Numbered from the stretch's first letter, positions 48,106 to 60,659 are shown. The stretch is 64,000 nt of DNA from Lasioglossum baleicum (GCF_051020765.1 NC_134939.1:2940901-3004900); one strand, 5' to 3'. Program-made: numbers and translations. The notes: generated by a model from the sequence alone, not told the origin.

Positions 48106-48580
48106 CAGGGACCCTAACTGTTTTAACCGAAAAGAAAAAATGTCATGAAATAACAAGTATTTCGTCGGCTAAAATCGTATTGGTTATAAATAAGGATTAC
48201 AAGTAACCGAAAATTTTTTCTGTTGTTGGTAAACGTTATCGTTGAGAGAAATTCATTTCGATCACAGACTGCGGATCTTTATGCAAAATAAAAAATGTTT
48301 GCATTGATTGCAAGACACAGGAGCGAAATAAAAATTTCTTTCTTCTTTTAATTGTCTGATTAAGCTGAAGCCGATACGCTGATGTCTTTATATCTGTTTG
48401 ATATGTCCACTGCTTTAAATTGTGCTTACCCATTTTTGTCATAAATGCATAAAATCCACAGTCTACTTATAACAGTTATCAATGAGAGAAATTTATTTCG
48501 GTCGCTCATAACAGTTGTCGGCGAGAGGAATTTATTTCTATCGTTCATAACAGTTACCGTTACAAGAAATTTATTTCGAT
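48106..48580. mobile_element. hAT end, second copy
   Basis: Starts CAGGGACCCTAACTG, a hAT-type terminus. It then follows, inverted, the right end of the 10809-12005 relic (CGAAAAGAAAAAATG, TAACAAGTATTTCGTCGGC, TTACAAGTAACCG), and then its array units with ATAACAGTTAT palindromes (48470-48575). A GACTGCGG MITE is inserted in the array. The other end and any coding part are missing. Confidence 0.8.
48267..48463. mobile_element. GACTGCGG MITE, copy C
   Basis: 197 bp starting GACTGCGGATCTTTATGCAA and ending AATGCATAAAATCCACAGTC; flanks are CA at the left and TA at the right. It interrupts a hAT subterminal repeat unit, and removing it restores the unit's expected spacing. Confidence 0.88.
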
Positions 48581-51500
48581 AAAAGTCTGCTCTTTCGCGT
48601 GGTGTAGTTCGATTTTCCGCTGAACCCATATTTTTTTAGATAAATTGAAAAATATCCGCAAAAATTGGTGCAAAAGTGGTGTGTCTCTCCGTCTTTAATG
48701 TTTAAACAATCATAATGTATTAATATTAGATATCACTGTATTCGGGAAAGGCTACAGAATCTTTTGCTGTAAAGAACAATTCAATATTTTTTATAATAAC
48801 ATCACAATATTTGTTCAAAGTCGAAAAATATTCCTTTATTTAAAACTCAATTTTCTCAAAAACTGTACGTCAAGAAGAAAAATTAATCAATGCGAAAAAC
48901 TCTATAAGGATCGTATGGTGGGAATCGAAATACTTTTTGGCTGTTGGACAGTGTAATCAACTGTTTATTAATGATTATTATCGTAGAAAATTTTAGAATA
49001 ACTGTTATTTTCGGTCCCTGATACCGAATGGGATAAATGCTTAGGGTGAAACTGAAAATTTGTCGAAAAATTTAATGTCTGAGAAATAAAAATGTATGAG
49101 GAACGCGTCTACTGGATATTGAAACGCAAAATTGGTGTCGGACAGTGTCATTAACCGTCTCGAATCTGCTCGATAAAACATCGAATGAAGTTTGTCGGGA
49201 CGTTTAATTGCGCCGTTCGTCGACAGCCGGGAAATAATAACTTTAATGAAGCAGCGAGAAGCACGGGTAGGCAGGCGTTCGATCATTTTCCATTCCTCCT
49301 GGTGTCTGTCGCGGCGTCGCAGTTATTGCGATGGTCGCTTCGTATTTTGCCATTCATATATCGAAAAATGTTAGCAGGTTCCGGTCGATTTATATTCCGC
49401 TGCGATTCGAGCTCTATTGCTTCGTGCTCGGAGAAGGATTCCTTGCCCCGAATCGAAAGGAAAACTTTCATATTGCTGTTGTCGCCGGTCTAGTGTTCCT
49501 CTACTCTCGCATTTTGACTCTGTCGACGAAGAAATATCCATTTGCCGAACGAAACACCGTGGGAAAATTCGCCGACCAGGAAATACGGATCCTCCGTGAC
49601 GATAAACCACGGCTAAATACCGCGTGCATATTTCACGGGAACGTAACGCAAAATTGAATAACACGCAAATTTACCGAGCGAATATTTCTGCGATTGTTGC
49701 GCACGCCTTTTCCATTTATTTAAACATTCCGCGGGAATTATCGATGATCCTGAAACGGACAGCCTAGTTGGGGTTCCGGCTAATTAAATATATGTTTGCC
49801 AATTCCACCTGGAGATAACCGAAGGTAAAATCCGGACATAAATTATGATACTTCGGTGGTTAATGGGGCCGAGCTTCTGAAATGTTTGGGTTAAACGCTC
49901 GTTGCGCTGTGGTCGGCGAAACTGGTATTGTTCGACGCTGATTGGAATCGAATCTTTCGTATCTTCTTTAGAAGCAGACAGCAGTGTTAAAATTCGATGA
50001 GGGGTTGAACGCTGATACAAGTTCGACGCTAAACGAAAAATGGTTTAAAATAGTTAGCAATAGGTGGTCTGCAAGGAATCGGGTTATTTCCTTGAGGTTC
50101 ACCGATCCCGTGACGACTTTTCACCGAAGGAGGATCCGCGTTCTGTTGGAATCAACGAACCGTGGCCACGAGAGCACGACTACTTGCGCCATTCGACCGG
50201 GCTCTCAACCCCTCGACTGTAACTCTAGTCGGCCGACAATGACTTATACATCCAGCTGTATCCGATTGTGGTCAACGGGAAGAAGACCGGGGCTGGCCGT
50301 TCACTCGGCCGAAAAATTTTACGATACGGAATTACACTTGGAAAACAGGCTGCCGGGAGGTCGCAAGGGTGAGGTCCGAGAGGAAGACGTAGAAACGTCG
50401 TCGCAGACGGAGGAGCCGCGAAAGGGGCTGCGTTTTATGGCCCCGACGTTATACCCCGTTCAATTGCCCATTAATAGCGGCGCAAGTGAACGCGGCCTGT
50501 GATTGCGAACGCGATAAAAATTCTCCCTCTGAACTCAGGGTGGGTTTTATGGGCCAAGTTCGGGGGTCGAACGGCCCCGTCGAGATCGACGCGTTCCCTT
50601 TCCGCGAAACTTAACCCTCCGCGCAATTTTTCACTAAGAAACCTTCTCGGTTCAAATCTCTCCACCTCCCTTCATATATTCCTTATTTATGCATATCGTG
50701 TTTCATATAATAATTGTAAGCAAAACTGTTAAATTACGTTTACTGCCTTCATCCCCTAGACACTCCAGGTTCCGCAAAACCGAGGAAACATCGAGGGTGG
50801 TCCAGTTCGACGTGCAGGGGCGTAGCATCGTTGGAAACTGGACGATTAATCACCGTGGTACGAAGCGACGCAGAAACGGGGGTTTGTTTACTCGGGCGAC
50901 TGCGGCAGCTTTTTGCGGGTTCTCGGGGGTGTGCGCGGGACGGGGGTGGTCGAGGATGGTGTCAGAAGGAGGGTGGCAGAAGAAGGAAGTTTCGTACACG
51001 GCGAACGAAGTGTTTCGTCGAGGGAAAATAAGTGCATCGCGACACGCCGCGCCGCGCCGGGTCGTCGAGGTGGGTGCCAAGGGGTTGCGCGCCGGTTGCC
51101 AAACGACTCAAGTTGCATGGGAATAACGAGTTTTTGCCCTGGGCCCCAGGGGGCAACCGTGGCCCCTACCATTCGACTGCGAGGAGCTCCGCGGACAGAG
51201 GAATTAATTGGATTAGGTTCCGCGCGACTCGCTTTCGCCGTTCTGTTGAAATCCGCAAACGCGGATCGTCTTCGAGATCGGGACGGGGATAGCGACGTCT
51301 TCACGACGCAGTCACGGTTTCTATTAGAGCGACAAGAGTGGGATATTAGAGCGGGATATTCGCGGACGTCGTTCCCGCCTCTCTCTTCTTTTTTCTTTTT
51401 ATCGCTTCTTCTTCTTCTTCTTCTGCTTCCTCTTCGTCGTCGTTGGCGTGTTCGTTTGCTCTTTCTCTCTCTTCTTTTTTTCTCTCGGCCAACCTCCGGG

Positions 51501-51857
51501 CTGTTACCACTGCCGGATTAAAAGCACGTGGCTCTCTCTCTCTCTCTCTTCCTCCCTCTTTTGGCGTAATTAAAAGATTACGATCAAAAAGCTTCGCCCG
51601 TCTGACCCCGATGATCCCCAAGCCGACGTGCCCCCCACCCCTAACTGCGATGACACTGTGCCCGTGGCACGTCGCGTTGAAGTAATTTGCAAGTTGGTCC
51701 ACCGAATGACCCACGTGGAGAGAGAACATTTTAGCGGAGAGTTGGGTTTCCAGAAGAAGCTGCGGGGAATTAATTCTTTTACGGGTCTGGCTGTCTTTCG
51801 TGGCTTTCTGCCGCGGGTGGATGATTTTGTGACCGCGGATCTTCGTTCGTTTTTATG
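48581..51857. other. Unique DNA with microsatellites
   Basis: AT-rich to about 49000, then GC-rich. CTT repeat at 51404-51423 and CT runs near 51534-51548. Many overlapping frames at 50800-51730 (for example a 202-codon plus frame at 50913-51521) are arginine- or serine-rich translations of simple sequence. I recognise no gene. Confidence 0.5.
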
Positions 51858-52380
51858 TGTTTGGGATTGGCTGCGAGTGTCGTAAGATCGTGACGCACGA
51901 TCCACCACGCAGCCCAGTGATTGGCTGCTCCGCTCGTCGTCACGAGATCGAGGATCGATCAGCAGCGCACCGCGCTATAGGCTGTCGCCGTCGGATCGAT
52001 TATCGACTTGGCTGAGTGGACTCCATTGGTCGAGATGTTCGATACGCAAGTCATCGTTCCGACGGAGAGAGAAATCCGCTCTTCTGATCGATCGTCGAAT
52101 CAATCGCTGATTAGCTTCGTTACGAAAGTCGCGCGTCGTCAGACCAGTCTTTTTCGGTTAACAGCATTCGTTCTAACTACGTTCTCAGCAACGCTGCTGT
52201 GAACAATCACGTTCTTTCGGAACTACTTTATTCAATTCTTTATTGCTTCAGTCAACGATACAATTGTGCTGAACGTTGTACATATTTTGTATAAAGTTTT
52301 TGTTGAGACTACCGCCAGACGGGAATAAAGTGTGCTCGTCCAAATTCGGTGAAGTTTTTTGTCCCGTCTGATCTCAAACA
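51858..52380. mobile_element. Solo LTR, 523 bp, TSD TTATG
   Basis: Begins TGTTTGGGATTGGCTGCG and ends GATCTCAAACA, with TGTTTG/CAAACA inverted tips, flanked by the direct duplication TTATG (51853-51857 and 52381-52385). An AATAAA lies at 52324, inside a terminal stem where CAGACGGGA pairs with TCCCGTCTG. No internal retroelement sequence is attached. Different from the LTR at 25464 in sequence. Confidence 0.88.
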
Positions 52381-52385
52381 TTATG

Positions 52386-55300
52386 TATTCTTGGCTTCTA
52401 CAAATTTTCAAATATGCTAGAATACAAGATTTACAATTTCAATTCTTTTTTGTGAATATTCGATGAACTTTTCATGTACGTTTTCATTAGTCCGGGGTGC
52501 GTTCGCACCCCTATACGCAGAGCGAAGGTTAATCTCTCTCTCGCATCGAATTTCTTGTCCGAAACTTTCAAAACAGTCGCTTATCGACTGAGAGCCTCAG
52601 AATTCCGACTCGGGCTGCAGTAAATGAACAAAGGGGTCTCGAGGCGGGTAGTTTCTGTCGCGGACAAGGGTGCATGGTCGTTGACATAATAATTCTCGCG
52701 GTCGATGCGATTAAGCAACGGGGACTGGCTAAATACGTGGGGCCGAAGTCGATTCGACGCGTTATGCACGCTCGAGCGAACGATTAAGCGTCGCCTCTCC
52801 GCTTGGTGCCGCTGCTGCGAGCCTAGCCGAGTCGCGGAGTGTTTTATTTAATGTTGAAGGTGAAACGGAAGTAATTACGGTTCCTCGAAGCGTAAAGGAA
52901 GGTCCCGTTCGGGCGCGGAGCGGGGCGGGTCGAGAGGGTGCGGTTACGAGGTTCAGCCCCCGAGAAACCGAGGGAGTCGAACAGCGGTACAGAGAAGGGA
53001 AACTGGTGCTTGATTGAGCAGGTGGTTAGACAACTTGACCGCGCGAACACAAACCGAAAGCATTTCGGTAATTAAAGGGTCGATTAAAATCGCATCAACC
53101 GACCTACTCCCCTCTACTTCCCGGCCCTTTCCAACGTTAATAATTAAGGAGCCGACGACGGTAGTCGTCGCGGTCGGGAAACGCAACACGCCTCGACGGC
53201 GCTCGATTTCACGCGACGATTAATCGCGTCGGCTCGAATATCACGATCCACTGAACGCTGACACGATCTTTCTCTTTTCCTGCTCTTGCCCTCCCGTCTC
53301 TCAGCGAGTCTTCCGGAATCCCGGGGAAAATGCTGGGAAAGTGCTTGCGCGAAAGAAAATGCGGCTTTGCTTCGGAACCGAGCAGATCTCTGACCGAGGT
53401 GCTCAACTTTCTTTTTTAAAGCGCCGAGAAATTGTTCAAGTACGAGGAACATGTCTCTCGGAAAGCTGCAGAACAATCTCGGATGAGAAATAAAAGAGAT
53501 TTCCGTAGAACAGAAACAATCAAGGGAAATAAAAGTAGGAAGCTCGCTCGTTCAAACGGGCCTAGGTAGAACGCTGTCAGATTATTTTTCACCGAGTTGC
53601 AGTAACTGGCATTTTTCTAGTAACGCGCAGCTGCTTTCGGATTTGTCAAATTAAAAGAAAACTTTACTCGCCGCGCGTGTTTCCCAGCGCGAAAGTGTCC
53701 TTAAAGAAGGCAACTTAAGAGAGTTGAAAGAAGTAGAAGCTTCGTTCTTCGCGGAGAGCCTAAGTAGATCGTGCGATCCTTTTTTTGGCGAAGTTACTTT
53801 TAAATCCGTCAATTAAACGAAATAGCAGCATTTACTTTGGTACGCTCCTCCGCTCGTGTGCTTTTGAAAAAGCACCCGGATGGATCTATAAAAATAATCT
53901 TCACTCTCCGCAACGATCCTATCGAGACCCTCGTCCGACGATTCCCCGCGAAGTTAGACGAACCTAACCGCGTCGCCCCTATCCAACCGAAGGAGCATTA
54001 CTTCAAACATCCTAACCCATTCGAAGACCACTAAAATCAACGATGTCCCCGGGACCTAATCACCGATTTTATTAGCCACGGCTCTAATCCCATATCTCTC
54101 ACCTGGCAAACTGAACGTGGGTCACCGTACACGGGCACTTGAGCGAGCGATCATCGTTAAATAGGCCGCGATCAGCGCAATTATTTATATTTGCACTGCG
54201 CGCGTGTGTGCCGAGGAAATTTGTAGGTCTATTACCGCGGACGCAATCGATGCCACGGGCTCTGGCGTGTTCGTGCGCGTGTGTGCAAATTCTCGGGAAG
54301 AGAGGAGAGCATCGTTGCTCCCTTGTTGCGTGGATCCGCGCGCAAACGTTGGATTCGCAATCACGACTGATCGGCGCCGCAGGTTTATTAACGAGCGCGT
54401 TTCACGCGGTCTTAAGGGTCGCAGAGCGGATTGAATCGACTCGCGGTCATTTGCGGCTTGCGAATTTCCCGGATCAAAGGCGGTTTTGCGTGTCCCATTG
54501 GGGATGAGGCTTCGATTCGTGGCTATAACATCATTTGCCAAACAATCGTCTCCCCTCCCCCGCCGCTGTTCCCTACCGTTCCACGGCCTCTTTCTCGTTG
54601 CCGGCCACCGGTGACCGGCACACACCCCGATTCCATGGGAAACAGAACGCCCACCGGCCTCGTTAGAACCGCAATGGGTAAACGAGTTAAAAACCCCCGG
54701 CATTTTCGCTCGCGAGCAACGAAATTACGCGGTCGGTATACTGTGCGGCTTTTGCCGCTAGGCGATTCAATTTGTGCATTAGCTGCGACGCGACGCAATG
54801 GATCGTTCCCTTGCAAATAAACCGGAACAAAAAGAAATTAGAGCCGACGGACACGACGACACGAGCTGCCGCCCACCCGCGAGACCATCGATTCAGCGAA
54901 GTACTATTCTAGATGACTACGCTGTCGCAGAACTGGATTCATCTGGGATTGGTGGTTGTCGATGTTTTTTTAACCACCTCTGCAATTTCTTAGTACCAAT
55001 GCAATTTACTTAATGAAATTTTTTACATTTATACTGATACACGTATACTGATGAAAGTATTTTACACTTTTTACAGAAATGTTCAAGTCGATAAAAAACG
55101 TAGCTAGTGGAAATTGTAGGTTAGGAACGCAACGTGCCGCATAATATGCAGATCCAGTTAAAAGGATCCACTGTTTGGATATTCCGAATAGAAATACTTT
55201 CTTAAAATGAGTTCATTGAGGGAGCCGTGCAGTGTTCGGATCGGGAGATTTTTTGGCAACGAGCTGAAGAGCCCTGTGCTCCATTTGCATAGAATCGGGG

Positions 55301-57600
55301 TCGTATATTGTGTAGACTTTAAATGAAAGTTTTCGTAGATTGTTAGTCTAGGCCAGGGTGATCCAGAAAATTATCGAGTGCGAACGAAATAGAGCCTCGA
55401 CGTTCTACTATCCCCTAAATTGCTTCTGAAATAGTTATGCTCCTTTCGTCGGTCACAATGCACTGTATTATCCCGCATTATGGAATTCGTTTACAAAAAA
55501 ACCGATAAAACGCTTTCTAATTAACTTCCTCGAGAATATCTTCAAAGAAACTGAGTTTCCAAAGTGGATCGAAAACTTTCGCGAATCCTAAAAAACAGAC
55601 TTCTTCGATTCAGGAATAAAGACGCAGGATCCTTTGCTGGAACGTTCCGATCCTGAGAACAGGTATTCATTAGCATCCTTTGGCAGAGCGAAGCGAGCCG
55701 TTGGATAAAAAACTGTGGCAAAAAGTACTAAATAATTTGAATTAAATGTAAAAATGGTCTGTACAAAAGCTGAAGAAATATTTGTCGTAGTATATCGAAC
55801 AAAAAAGCCGATGGGCAAATGTTTGCAAAAAATGTTCACGAAAAATTAGAATTCTCTGTTCGGGCAACGATCGACGGACAATAATTCCGGGAGCGTTCCG
55901 CGCGTTTAAATAAAATTGGCGGGCGAAATTGGAAATCGGTGTCAACCTGTGGCTCGGCGTGTTCCACCCTTCGCCGCTGCGCAGGGTTCGAACAATTTCG
56001 TCGAACAAATAATCCGTTGCCGAAAAATCAATTTCGCGAGCCGTCGCCGTATCGGTTAATGCGCGCGGATCACGTGAAATCTAATTAATTATCGCGTGAC
56101 GCGCGCCGTCCGTCCGCAATCATCGTTTCTCCTCCGGCGTTTCCGCGCGCAATGCGTGCAATTATGCCGACTGGAACGGACGGCGTCACAAAACGGCAGA
56201 AAATTCGAGCGCGTCCCCGCAGAACTGCAAATTAACCAGCCTCTGCGAAATTCTTTCTGATCCGATTCCACCCCCTCGTCGTTCACCCTCGGCCAAGATA
56301 CTTCCATCGATTACGCCGCTTTGTGCGGACAAATAAATTACATCTTCAACATTTCCATAAGAACTATTTCTTGTTTCTCTTTCCCGAAAGACGAAATGAA
56401 TGAGCGAAGTACGAGAACCTGCGTGCAAATATACGAAGCCAAGGTCGCCCGGGAATATTTCAAATTTCGAGTCGCTCCGCAGCATGGAATGAGCACGTTA
56501 GAGGTGCAAACTTCCTGCAAATAAACAGCGGAGTTAAGCATCTTGGGTTTCCAGGTCTGTTTAACTAACTTCCGCTAGCCGGCAACCGTGGATCGTTTGA
56601 ATGCGCGTTTCATAAATGTCGCCTGGTTTCGAGCTTACATGCTAATAAAAACGTGTAAACGCACGATTTCATTTCGAGGCGCGTACGACACCGGCAGCAG
56701 CGCAGGTTATCTTCCGAAAAATGTTTCGCTCTCCGTCGAATTCGAGGCAGATATAATTGGAAAGCAACGTCGCAGCATTTATCATTTCGAAATAACACGT
56801 ATACGAAAACATTCCGCGCGCATAATTCAAAGCAGCGCGTCGCTCCCGGCGTAATTCGTAACGATAAGCAACGATTACGTGTAAATTATGAACGGAACGG
56901 CTCCGAGTAACATTAAAGGTGCTGTAATCGTGCTGATAATTTCACTCGAAGCGAGCTGGCAAAGCAGCGGGCGATTTACATTCTCTTGTAACTCCATCGA
57001 TCTCGAGACGTATCGTGGACCTAACGCGACACGTTCACGCGAAATCCTTGTTCATCTCGCTCGGATACGTAGGAGGAACATAATTCAGAAAATTCGCGGC
57101 GCACGCTCGGCGTACGCTGTTCCTCCGGGATCGTAAATATAGTCGCGTGATTTTCATTTAAAAAGTTTCAACAGCCGAAGTTACTTGTAATCGTTGAGCT
57201 ACGTAGGAACTTAGATTTTTAATAGCTGTGTAAAACATTCCGCCGTGTACGACTGCATGAAGGATTACGTGTAATTTGTGAAAGAAAACTGAGATTGCGA
57301 AAATTGTCGAGTAGCTGCCTTTGAATTATATTGGTACGCTGCGTCTGACCCTGGCGGACTGATTCTACTTGTGGTAGATACACTCGCGTCGGCATTTAAG
57401 GATGTTCTGGAGGTACAATGGGAGACAAAAGTACAAGAAATTCGAAATCCATCAATATATTCGCAATGAAGGCCATTCATGAGTATATTTTGCATTTAAA
57501 AAATAGATTAATTTAAAAAGCTTTCGTTTAATTAGTGAATTTCATGTTATATTTATTTTTTAATCAAATTGTCTTCATATTATAAAAAATTGTAAGTGAC
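52386..57600. other. Unique DNA, no supported gene
   Basis: CpG-rich. Frames such as 54139-54507 (plus), 54185-54703 (minus) and 52953-53189 (minus) have no recognisable domain. On the minus strand a CAG/GTGAGA donor-like site occurs near 54100, downstream of an open stretch, but nothing links it to a known protein. Confidence 0.5.
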
Positions 57601-57689
57601 TTGCGAATAATTGTACCCTCTGATTTCCATGCTAGTGAGAAGGGCAACACGATAAATTTGACGTTTTGTAACAGTTTGTAATTTATAAC

Positions 57690-58010
57690 TGATTCAACAC
57701 GCTTTAAATCAGAATAACTTTTTTATGAATGGACCAAACGACTTCAATTTATCTGTAAGGCTAGAAGAATTAGTTTAGTAAATGACGTCTAAAAAATATT
57801 TTGAAAAACTGCATTTGGTCGGAATTGTGAAAAACAATAGTAAAAATTGATTTTTACTATTTTTTTAGCTGGACCAATAACGAAAATTAAAAACATGTGT
57901 TTGGTCTACTCGTATAAATGATATAGGCTCTGAAAATTTCATTGAAATTGGTTTACGAGCTATAAACGATCAAAAGTGGTAAACATTGCAATTTTTTAAG
58001 ATTTTCGTCC
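57690..58010. repeat. Diverged relative of the 44080 foldback arm
   Basis: Shares the order of several blocks with 44310-44630 (an AATAACTTTTTTA-type block, TTTTGAAAAA(C/T)TGCA, TCGGAATTGT, AAAATT...GGT, GAGCTA(C)AAACG). Similarity is loose and the ends are not identifiable. Confidence 0.5.
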
Positions 58011-58301
58011 TTTCTGAGATTACTGCTGAAGCATTAGAAAAATTGATACACTGTATGCCCAATCGCTTATTAGAAGTAATAAAAGCGAAGGGTTATCAAA
58101 CCTCGTATTAATTACTTCATTATTTATTATTCTTATATAGTTAAACATAATATTATTAACATTATATTTAGCGTCAATTTCTGACATCAGCAAAAATATA
58201 AAAAATTTTTAATTTATTATTGTTTTGATATAAAATAAAATTAATGTTTTTGTTGAATTTATGATGACTAAATGAATATATTTCTGTCACAAATTCGTAT
58301 G

Positions 58302-58334
<33 letters not shown>

Positions 58335-59495
58335 ATCTCATTTACTTTTATTACACGCTTTTATCTGCAATTTTCTAAAAATATATGTGTCAATTTAAGT
58401 ACCAACGCGAGTGTGTATGAGTCAATGTCGCCAGATCGAGGAAATCGAGGGGAATACAGTTTAGCCCCTCTCTGATAACCAGATTAATCATGCTCATGGA
58501 GCTGGAATGGGATAGTGGAAGGGGAAAAGGAGGAGAGGAAAAATCGACCAATTTTGATCGATTCTGGCGACACTGATATGAGTAGAGTACAGCCGTAATT
58601 GGTGATTCTATTTTCTAGGCGATTATGATGAGGATTTAATTATTTTTTCGAATGGTGAAGCAGAACAGTGATCAGATTTCGAACGAGATTTCATATATGC
58701 AAAACCTTCAATTCCAATTATTTGTATACACGGAATTAAACGTTCGATACAAACAAATTTCATCTCCCAGCGGGATAAATCATTTTTCCATGAATTTATA
58801 TCGACCAATTACTTCAACAGGAAAATCGGGACCGATAACACCGGTCCACATACGATCGCGTATTTTTTCGAAAATTAAATTACACGAAAGCATACGCTAG
58901 AACGGAAATAAAGCCGTTTCTTCCCGAGATGTGTACATAGTGTAACCACTATGCTGCAGTTAATGAAGAACAAGCAACAAAGCAGCACGTAACGTATCAT
59001 CAACTCGACGTCAACCTCGTGTGCTTTTGGAATTACTAAGTGTCGGCTCGAGACACCGACAAAGAATCGCGTGTAACCAACAGTTCACGCGATGCCGGCG
59101 ATTCCGTGTAATATGTTCAAGGAGGAGAAGAGGATTTATGTTCAACGAGCGGTCGGGTATCCCCTACCAATTTCCTGGGTGTAGACTACCGGACCTACGC
59201 CAACCCCAGACGTCTTCATTCCTCCGCAATATACATGTTCACGTAATTAGCTCTTCGCACTGTCGTGCGCGACCGTAACATTTCATTATTCCTTGAAGAA
59301 GCTATACAACAAACACAACACAGGTAGGATCTACGAAAAATTTCAATCGAGACCACAGAGGACCTCTGCACCTTTGATCTCGGTTGATCCAAGATCCACC
59401 TACATTCTAGATCAGTGTGCAGCTCGAAAAGGGAGTCCCACGGTATCCGGACAAATTCGGAATCGTCGAAGAAAGAGTGAATTCGGTTCACTCAC
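58011..59495. other. Non-coding sequence, possibly first intron of the minus-strand gene
   Basis: CT microsatellite at 58301-58334. If the exon at 59496-59598 is real, this stretch is the start of its intron on the minus strand. No acceptor-bounded exon with recognisable protein was found. Confidence 0.4.
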
Positions 59496-59598
59496 CTATT
59501 TCCTGGTTGGTGATCCTGGCTCTGCACCTGGATACAGCAAGGACGAGGATCAGCGACAGGAGCGCGCGAACCGAGGCAGACAGCTCATCCCGCGACAT
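59496..59598 (-). CDS. Candidate first coding exon: signal peptide
   Basis: On the minus strand an ATG (59596-59598, purine at -3) opens 34 codons. A short polar N-region (MSRDELSASVR) is followed by a hydrophobic core (ALLSLILVLAVS) and a Cys/Ala-containing cleavage-like segment (RCRA), then the start of a mature chain (RITNQEI). This is the layout of a signal peptide, so the product would enter the secretory pathway. After the first base of codon 35 the sequence reads TAG/GTGAGT, a perfect consensus 5' splice site at 59495; without splicing the frame stops at once. The gene family is not recognised, and the following exons are not found in the window. Signal peptide plus exact donor is the best host-gene evidence here, but it remains a prediction. 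Confidence 0.55.
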
Positions 59599-59612
59599 CT
59601 CGACGGCCGGAT

Positions 59613-59637
59613 GTCACGTCACGTCACGTCACGTCAC
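59613..59637. promoter_or_regulatory. (GTGAC)5 array upstream of the candidate start codon
   Basis: Five exact tandem GTCAC units (GTGAC on the minus strand), 15 to 39 bp upstream of the ATG; a further TGACGT lies near 59643-59650. TGACG is the half-site bound by CREB/ATF-type bZIP factors. Whether this is a 5' leader or promoter element is not decided by the sequence. Confidence 0.5.
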
Positions 59638-59649
59638 TGGTAGTCACGT

Positions 59650-60300
59650 CAGCGAGTAGTCCTGACGCAAGATCGTCGGGTCCCTTAGGGTGTCCTTTTC
59701 TGTTTCGACGAGGGTGGCTGGGACCCTCTTTCTGCCGGAGCTCTTCTTTCTCCAGCGCAGACAGAGAAAAGTGGAGTAGCCTTTCCTCTTCTAGCAGGCT
59801 CAGGGCTTCTGATGCTCTCCTCCGGCTCTTTTCACCGAGCTAACTCGCACCGGCACGCTTCCTCTTTCTCTCTTCCTCTCTCTTCCTCTCTTTCGCACCG
59901 CCTGGTCCGTTCTCGCTCGCTCGAAACCACTTTCTGCGACTCGAACTCTCATCTGTCGATTGCCGGGGCTTTTCGCTCTCCCTCTAGCTAGGTGCCAACC
60001 TGTCAACGGTCGTCGACGCTCACTCCTCTGTCTCTCTCTCTCTACTCCGTAGTTCCTCTTCTGCTTGCTCCTTCTCGTTCCAAGGCCCGGGGCTCCAGCA
60101 ACCCCCTGGGTTTCTCGCGCGAGCCGCAGGGATGCAACCCTTCGCTTGTTTTCTCGTGCTCCTTCACGCCGCACCACCTTCGAACAGAAAATCGGCTCGG
60201 TCAGAGGACTGTGCACTCTGAATGCCACCCGGGCAGCTTTTTCAGGGACCTTGGGGAAAATATCAAGTAGCCTGTAGACGATTCTCAAATTCGACAATTT
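59650..60300 (-). other. Purine-rich stretch, possible 5' leader
   Basis: On the minus strand this is GA-rich with repeated GAGAGGAAGAGA-type runs. It supports a 198-codon open frame (59800-60396) rich in Arg, Glu and Gly. The frame is best explained by composition; the stretch may be the untranslated leader or promoter of the 59598 exon. Confidence 0.35.
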
Positions 60301-60369
60301 AGAAAGATTGAGGATCGTATTAGACCTAGAATAATTTTTACATTTCATGGGTATGAAATTGATGTAACA

Positions 60370-60651
60370 CAGGCCTGGCCAACACGCGGCCCGCAACTTT
60401 AAATTGTGCGCCCCCTCAGGCGATTCTATATTTCTATTGAAACTTTTGTTTCTCGTTGTATGTATACAAAAATATTAAGTAAATGAAAATTTGCATGTGT
60501 CATCGTTATAATGCGACGTATAACAATAAAGTTTTATTCATTTTTTATTTGTATCACATTTTTTAATAGCATGTTTACCTGAAGTGCGGCCCGCTGTAAC
60601 GTTACGCGTCATCAAAGTGGCCCGTGAAACCATTTGGGTTGGCCAGGCCTG
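60370..60651. mobile_element. Non-autonomous hAT MITE, 282 bp
   Basis: Starts CAGGCCTGGCCAACACGCGG and ends GGTTGGCCAGGCCTG. Flanking 8-mers ATGTAACA (60362-60369) and ATATAACA (60652-60659) differ at one base, fitting the 8-bp hAT target duplication. GCGGCCCGC-type blocks near both ends are common in hAT elements. No coding capacity. Confidence 0.9.
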
Positions 60652-60659
60652 ATATAACA

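Noticed and set aside
50913..51730. Long frames with acidic or basic runs
   Set aside because: They translate CTT and CT microsatellites on either strand.
54050..54240. Minus-strand open stretch ending at a CAG/GTGAGA donor
   Set aside because: A good donor but no supporting acceptor, start codon or recognisable protein.
59800..60396. 198-codon minus frame upstream of the candidate exon
   Set aside because: Its Arg/Glu/Gly-rich content follows from GA-rich simple sequence; more likely leader or promoter than protein.
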